From the NCBI RefSeq assembly GCF_030651625.1, contig NZ_JAUSCF010000031.1, positions 1 through 64,000 on the forward strand: a stretch of 64,000 nucleotides of DNA, read 5' to 3'. Shown here piece by piece: positions 60,444 to 64,000 of the stretch (positions are counted from its first letter, which is position 1; every line of letters starts with the position of its first letter). The notes beneath the pieces are model-generated. The model was given only the letters and a program-made list of their open reading frames with translations, was not told the origin of the DNA and ran no database searches. The translations under genes and the position numbers were made by a program. The DNA comes from Hydrogenophaga sp. (GTDB lineage: Bacteria > Pseudomonadota > Gammaproteobacteria > Burkholderiales > Burkholderiaceae_C).

Positions 60444-60581
60444 CTAGTAATTTGAGCCAGCCCATAACAATATTCCTACACCCATAAACCACCATCCGGC
60501 TGAGTTGTTTTTGTTTTCATAGTGTAGATAGGCTCCCAGAAGAAACACGACAATTCCAAGGACTAATGTCAGAAGGTTCAT
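60444..60581 (-). CDS. Very small membrane protein (45 residues)
   Basis: A 45-residue frame that starts MNLLTLVLGIVVFLLGAYLH and continues with a charged, Asn-rich turn (YENKNNSA) and a second hydrophobic run (GWWFMGVGILLWAGSNY). It looks like a two-helix hairpin membrane protein; random open frames seldom give two clean helices joined by a polar loop. The start is an ATG; a weak AGGAG lies 18 bases upstream, so initiation is uncertain. It may belong with the other small minus-strand genes nearby. No family was recognised. Confidence 0.5.
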   Translation of the reverse strand: MNLLTLVLGIVVFLLGAYLHYENKNNSAGWWFMGVGILLWAGSNY

Positions 60582-61024
60582 TTGCGTTGAGTCCCTGCTC
60601 CTAACGGTTCTATCGGGCTAAATATGGCCATTCGTAGGTGGCTATAATCGAGGTCGTCAAATAAAGTTGCAAAGCAAATCCTTAGCCTTTGAAAGCCGGC
60701 TTTCCCGATACTTCATGGTGGATTCATGTAGGAAGGAATTTCGGTGTATGTTAGCCCATGCCATTGATGGATTGTCGGTGATTCCGTAGGTATATAGCAA
60801 GTAGGGCTAAAGTTTCTGCATGTTGGTGTTGGGGGCCTCCAATAAAGTGACTGGCCGCTGCTGGGCAATCACTCAGGAGAGCTTTCTGGGCCGATTCGAT
60901 ACATTGGCGCTTCCACCAAAACATGCTTGGTATGCACCGTTGAACGACCACCAGAATGCCACATGGTAGATTTTTGCGCGGGCAACTTCGCTCACAACTG
61001 TATTTGAAGGGTCGTTCTTTCACC
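60582..61024. other. AT-richer non-coding stretch before the GumN-like gene
   Basis: No gene is firmly supported. One minus-strand frame (60751-61026) could encode a 91-residue cysteine-rich protein and is listed separately. The stretch contains several TATA-like runs, which are common in such composition, so promoters cannot be called. Confidence 0.4.
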
Positions 61025-61026
61025 AT
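60751..61026 (-). CDS. Possible 91-residue Cys-rich protein
   Basis: An open frame of 92 codons from an ATG (MVKERPFKYSCERSCPRK) ends in GPQHQHAETLALLAIYLRNH. It contains a CxxxC pair and a hydrophobic stretch (CGILVVV). Its start overlaps the GumN-like gene by two bases on the other strand, so only one of the two starts may be used. Frame length alone is not strong evidence in this composition. It may be a remnant of a larger gene. Confidence 0.25.
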   Translation of the reverse strand: MVKERPFKYSCERSCPRKNLPCGILVVVQRCIPSMFWWKRQCIESAQKALLSDCPAAASHFIGGPQHQHAETLALLAIYLRNHRQSINGMG

Positions 61027-61978
61027 GATGTTCCGCCGATTTGTCTCGCTCACACTGGCCTGTGCCTTTCTAGCGGGCACCGCCGTTGCGCTCGCTGCCC
61101 CACCAGCGCAAGAAACCTGCCCACCCGAACCCGATCCCCTCAGCCACGAGCTGATGCAGAACGCCCAGCAGCAGGCCACGGACCGGGGTTTTCTGTGGCG
61201 CATCAGCCGCGACGGGCGCGAGTCGTTTCTGTATGGATCGATGCACGCCGGCCGGTCTGAGTGGTTTGCGCTGGGGCCGCTGGTAGAGGCTTCACTGTCT
61301 CGCGCGGGTGTGCTGGCGCTGGAGATTGATTTGACCGATCCGGCGGTGCTGGATGCCTTGCGCAGCGCCATGCAGGGACCGGCGCGGCCTTTGCCGTCAG
61401 CGTTGATGCAGTCATTGCGTCTGGCCTGGGCGGCCGAGTGCCTGCCTGAGGCCGCGCTTGCACAGGGCGCGGTGGAATTGCACGTGATGCAGCTGGCGGT
61501 GGCTCAGGCGCAGCGCCAGGGGCTGTTCACGCTTTACGGCGGTGAGTCCCTGCTGCTGATGCACAGCATGAGCGCCCAGCGTCCGGTGGTTGGGCTGGAG
61601 TCGGTGCAGACGCAGCTCTCGGCGCTGATGGCGCGGGACGACTCAGAGGCTGCGACCATGGTGAGCGAGATGCTGGCCGAGCTGCAGCGCCCCCGCGCCG
61701 CGCGCAGCCTGGAGCGGCTGGCGCAGGCCTGGGCAATCCGCGACCTGAAAGACCTGGAGGCCTATGCCGAGTGGTGCGACTGTCTGAACACGCCGACCGA
61801 ACGGGAGATGTATGCCCGATTGTTGGACGGGCGCAATCCTGGCCTGGCCGAGTCGATTGAGCGGCTGCACGCCGAGGAAAGTGTGTTCGCGGCGGTAGGC
61901 GCATTGCACATGGTTGGGCCGCAGGGGCTGCCGTCGCTGCTCAAGGCTCGGGGCTTTGTCGTGACCCGGATGCTCTGA
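61025..61978 (+). CDS. TraB/GumN family protein
   Basis: A 317-residue exported protein. A signal peptide (about 1-24, ending TAVALA) precedes a TraB/GumN domain: FLWRISRDGRESFLYGSMHAG, then LALEIDLTDP, GLESVQTQLSAL and the late VFAAVGALHMVGPQGLPSLL. The GSMHAG and VGALHMVGPQG motifs contain the conserved His residues thought to bind metal in this putative protease-like (EreA/ChaN superfamily) group. It has been named GumN from xanthan loci, but function is not proven. A second ATG is one codon later. Confidence 0.88.
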   Translation: MMFRRFVSLTLACAFLAGTAVALAAPPAQETCPPEPDPLSHELMQNAQQQATDRGFLWRISRDGRESFLYGSMHAGRSEWFALGPLVEASLSRAGVLALEIDLTDPAVLDALRSAMQGPARPLPSALMQSLRLAWAAECLPEAALAQGAVELHVMQLAVAQAQRQGLFTLYGGESLLLMHSMSAQRPVVGLESVQTQLSALMARDDSEAATMVSEMLAELQRPRAARSLERLAQAWAIRDLKDLEAYAEWCDCLNTPTEREMYARLLDGRNPGLAESIERLHAEESVFAAVGALHMVGPQGLPSLLKARGFVVTRML

Positions 61979-62008
61979 TTTCTATCATCTGTCATCTGTG
62001 TTGCAGAA

Positions 62009-62038
62009 TGGGGCAAAATGGCGCAAAATGCCTCAAAC
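62009..62038. repeat. Three 10-bp tandem repeats before the antitoxin gene
   Basis: TGGGGCAAAA, TGGCGCAAAA and TGCCTCAAAC repeat with a 10-base period just ahead of the ribosome-binding site of the ParD-like gene. Upstream TCATCTG is also duplicated in tandem (61985-61998). Phased direct repeats fit binding by a ribbon-helix-helix antitoxin; this is inferred. Confidence 0.5.
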
Positions 62039-62050
62039 AGGAGATTCGAC

Positions 62051-62395
62051 ATGTCCAGCGTTGCCAGCTCGTTTGCATCTGTGAAACTGCCCGCCGCCTT
62101 GGTGCAGCAGGCCCGGGAGGCGGCTCAGCCTCAGCGCCGCTCGGTGGCTGGTCAGATTGAATACTGGGCGACCCTGGGGCGCATTGCCGACGAAACCGGC
62201 CTCACCGTGCAAGAGGCTCGCGAGGCGATTGCGCTCTATGACGCCCGCCACAGTTCCCCGGCAGACGACGAATCGCTCGACGCGATTGAAGCGCGCTTCA
62301 TGGCCGCAGAGTCCACCGGTCGCCTGGCCCAGGCGGTGCGCGACACCGTGCTGGCCAACCGCCTCAAGGCCGCACCCTCGCGCCACGCTGCCTGA
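62051..62395 (+). CDS. ParD-like antitoxin
   Basis: A 114-residue protein of the ParD_like family. The N-terminus has a ribbon-helix-helix-like pattern (SFASVKLPAALVQQAREAAQ, then RRSVAGQIEYWATLGRIADE), expected to bind DNA as a dimer. The C-terminus, rich in Ala and Glu (DDESLDAIEARFMAAESTGR), would wrap the toxin. The ATG (MSSVASS) follows CAGGAG; an upstream frame starting MAQNAS is also open. Six bases separate its stop from the zeta-type toxin gene. Autoregulation through the repeats upstream is likely. Confidence 0.78.
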   Translation: MSSVASSFASVKLPAALVQQAREAAQPQRRSVAGQIEYWATLGRIADETGLTVQEAREAIALYDARHSSPADDESLDAIEARFMAAESTGRLAQAVRDTVLANRLKAAPSRHAA

Positions 62396-62401
62396 CGCCG
62401 T

Positions 62402-63025
62402 TTGTCTTTGGCTGCTCCGGTTTTTTACCTGCTGGCCGGGCCCAACGGCGCGGGCAAGTCCACGCTCTATCGCAGTGCGGTGGCCCAAGGCTTGATTCCG
62501 GCGGATGCCGAATTCGTCAATGCCGACCTGCACGAGGCGGCCCATCTGCAGCATGTGACTGACCCTGCTCAGCGCTCGCACCAGGCGCGCCAATGGGCCG
62601 ATGCGCGGCGGGCGCAGTGTTTTGCCGAAGGCCGCTCGTTCGCCAGCGAGACGGTGTTTTCCCATACCTCCAAGCTGGATCTGATGGCCGCAGCCAGGCG
62701 CATAGGGTTCAGCGTGGTGCTGCTCGTGGTGTGCGTGGAAGACCCGCAGCAACTGATTGAGCGCGTGAACCAGCGGGTGGCCGAAGGCGGCCACCCCGTG
62801 CCGCCCGAACGCATTCTGGCGCGTTACCCGCGCACGGTGCGTCACCTGAGCGTGGCGGTGCGGCGGGCTGATCTGGCCTTGCTGTACGACACGTCGCTGC
62901 CGCCGGACCAGGTGTTTCAGCCTCCACGCCTGGTGGCGCGGTTGCGCGGTGGTGAACTGATGTGGCAGGCAGACCCGCTGCCGGCCTGGACCCGCCGTGT
63001 GGTGTCGCCTGAGCCCATGCGGTGA
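62402..63025 (+). CDS. Zeta-type kinase toxin (AAA/P-loop)
   Basis: A 207-residue protein with P-loop LLAGPNGAGKSTLYRSAV (Walker A GPNGAGKST at 13-21), a following NADLHEAAHL acidic segment, and SFASETVFSHTSKLDLM that fits the zeta substrate-binding region, then ARRIGFSVVLLVVCVEDPQQ. Zeta kinases phosphorylate UDP-N-acetylglucosamine or similar sugar nucleotides and so poison cell-wall synthesis; target here is unknown. The only possible starts after the preceding stop are TTG codons, and there is no clear ribosome-binding site, so expression is probably coupled to and limited by the antitoxin gene. Confidence 0.8.
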   Translation: MSLAAPVFYLLAGPNGAGKSTLYRSAVAQGLIPADAEFVNADLHEAAHLQHVTDPAQRSHQARQWADARRAQCFAEGRSFASETVFSHTSKLDLMAAARRIGFSVVLLVVCVEDPQQLIERVNQRVAEGGHPVPPERILARYPRTVRHLSVAVRRADLALLYDTSLPPDQVFQPPRLVARLRGGELMWQADPLPAWTRRVVSPEPMR

Positions 63026-63066
63026 GTGGCCGGAGTCTCATACCGATCCATTCGGTTTGATGGAAA

Positions 63067-63155
63067 CCGTTCGGGCTGAGCTTGGCCTGTCCTGAGCATG
63101 TCGAAGGGACGAAGCCCTGCGTGGGCGGGCACTTCGACAGGCTCAGTGCGAACGG
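63067..63155. repeat. Palindromic intergenic repeat, long form
   Basis: The unit begins CCGTTCGGGCTGAGCTTG and ends CTCAGTGCGAACGG, forming an inverted pair. Compared with the second copy it has about 24 extra bases (CCTGTCCTGAGCATGTCGAA region) that resemble another variant of the same repeat. This repeat family is common between genes in Comamonadaceae. Confidence 0.75.
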
Positions 63156-63249
63156 TTTATTTCTGCTGTCGAACGTGCATTCGCTTCAGGGCATTTTTTG
63201 CCGTCGAACACGAACTCACATCAGGGTGCTTCCGGAAACTCAACAAACA

Positions 63250-63314
63250 CCGTTCGGGCTGAGCTTGTCGAAGCCCTGTGTGGGCGGGCACTTCGACAGG
63301 CTCAGTGCGAACGG
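63250..63314. repeat. Palindromic intergenic repeat, short form
   Basis: A 65-base unit with 24-base inverted arms that match at 21 of 24 positions: CCGTTCGGGCTGAGCTTGTC leading in, GACAGGCTCAGTGCGAACGG closing. It is the second copy, 95 bases after the first, in the gap between the toxin gene and the CoA-transferase gene. No gene is present in this gap. Confidence 0.8.
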
Positions 63315-63356
63315 ATACTTTTGCCGTGCGGGCCTGCTCGGAAAATCGTCAGCTTC

Positions 63357-64000
63357 TCAGGCCGGCAAGGTGTGCAAGGGAATGTCGTTGGCTGCTGCCA
63401 GCTTGTCCAGTTGCTGGCGCGTCTGGCCTGCAAAGAACGCGGCGATGGCTGCATGGGTCTGCGGCAGGAACATCGCGCGCAGATCGGGCATGTTCACGCC
63501 CGCCACCTTGCACAGGGCGGCCGCAAAGTGCGGTTCCAGCGCGGCCACCGCAACGCGCCCGTTTTTGCAGGCATACACCCGGTAGCCCGCATGGGCGCCA
63601 CCCACCGCGCCAGTGGGTTGGGTCAAGCCCCAGGTTCGCGGCAGGGCCAGCCAGGCCGCTGCGTCTGACAGCGCCACTTCCTGAAAACTGCCTTTGCCGC
63701 TGGTGCGCTGGTTCAACACCGCCTTCAACGCGGCTTCGCTGGCCATCAGGGCGCCGCCCATGTCTGCGAACAGGGTGGCGGGCAAGCTCATGTCGTTGAC
63801 CAGGCCGGCCTCGGCCAGGTAGGTCAGGTCGTGCCCCGGCTCTTCGGCGCGCGCGCCGGGTGCGCCCACAATGGCCACGACAGAGAGTTGCGGGTAGGCC
63901 TTGTGCAACGCCTTCCAGCCCAGGCCCAGCTTGGCCAGTGCCGATGGACGGAACGAGGTCAGCAGCAGGTCGGTGCGGGCCAGTTCCTGGTGCAGCCGGG
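63357..64000 (-). CDS. CaiB/BaiF (family III) CoA-transferase, 5' end beyond the window
   Basis: The visible 213 or more C-terminal residues match the CaiB/BaiF family: ELARTDLLLTSFRPSALAKL leads into the frame, then LSVVAIVGAPG, EEPGHDLTYLAEAGLVND and GSFQEVALSDAAAWLALPRT. These enzymes move CoA between carboxylic acids, as in racemase (Amacr) or formyl-CoA transferase reactions. The catalytic aspartate usually lies in the N-terminal half near the first 170 residues, and the residue in HDLTYLA may be close to it. The substrate is unknown. The reading frame is open to the right edge. Confidence 0.85.
   Translation of the reverse strand, partial: RLHQELARTDLLLTSFRPSALAKLGLGWKALHKAYPQLSVVAIVGAPGARAEEPGHDLTYLAEAGLVNDMSLPATLFADMGGALMASEAALKAVLNQRTSGKGSFQEVALSDAAAWLALPRTWGLTQPTGAVGGAHAGYRVYACKNGRVAVAALEPHFAAALCKVAGVNMPDLRAMFLPQTHAAIAAFFAGQTRQQLDKLAAANDIPLHTLPA

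Overview
The window is a high-GC bacterial chromosome segment. It most resembles a betaproteobacterium of the order Burkholderiales, probably the family Comamonadaceae (Hydrogenophaga/Acidovorax-like). The grounds are gene order and protein character: rpsB-tsf-pyrH-frr-uppS-cdsA-dxr-rseP-bamA-skp-lpxD-fabZ-lpxA-lpxB-rnhB, carA-orphan-carB-greA, a RelA of the EFDD type, PhaR and 3-hydroxybutyrate dehydrogenase (PHB metabolism), and two dispersed palindromic repeat families often seen in these genomes. This assignment comes from recognition, not from a search.

Layout. 1-2686 is the end of an integrated element that continues beyond the left edge. It holds an IS3-family end inserted in a broken IS1182-like transposase, an AlpA-type regulator, a tyrosine integrase, and an attachment site that is the 3' half of a tRNA-Val(CAC) gene followed by that gene's terminator. 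2687-19658 is core chromosome: a degenerate HD-GYP protein, a DUF2889 protein, RhlE, YciH, mfd-serB, ispD-ispF, ompR-envZ, two exported proteins, 3-hydroxybutyrate dehydrogenase, a hydrolase and relA. 19715-27292 carries tRNA-Val(GAC), phaR, rimO, tRNA-Leu(CAG), rnr, yggT and nnr.

27459-42899 is one long same-direction run. It starts with translation and nucleotide genes (rpsB, tsf, pyrH, frr) and continues through undecaprenyl, CDP-diacylglycerol and MEP isoprenoid synthesis, the RseP/Bam/Skp envelope assembly genes, lipid A synthesis (lpxD, fabZ, lpxA, lpxB), RNase HII and an rRNA methyltransferase. With ispD-ispF, three MEP-pathway genes lie in the window. 43167-49219 is the carbamoyl-phosphate synthase locus with greA and a membrane protein. 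49232-52984 (minus strand) holds an orphan ABC ATPase, GspB, GspA and a bactofilin.

53149-64000 is more accessory. It contains a LuxR-type regulator, a 20-bp palindrome and an FAD monooxygenase with a DUF2783 partner; a GyrI-like protein; and a YgiQ radical SAM protein that has absorbed a palindromic repeat into its reading frame. After these come an AT-richer patch of small unknown minus-strand genes, a TraB/GumN protein, a ParD-like antitoxin with a zeta-type kinase toxin behind tandem promoter repeats, two palindromic repeats, and a CoA-transferase cut by the right edge. The observations most worth following are the ParD-like/zeta module, the LuxR-palindrome-monooxygenase arrangement, the repeat inside ygiQ, and the small-gene patch at 59.4-61.0 kb. 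No CRISPR array, rRNA gene or complete prophage was seen.
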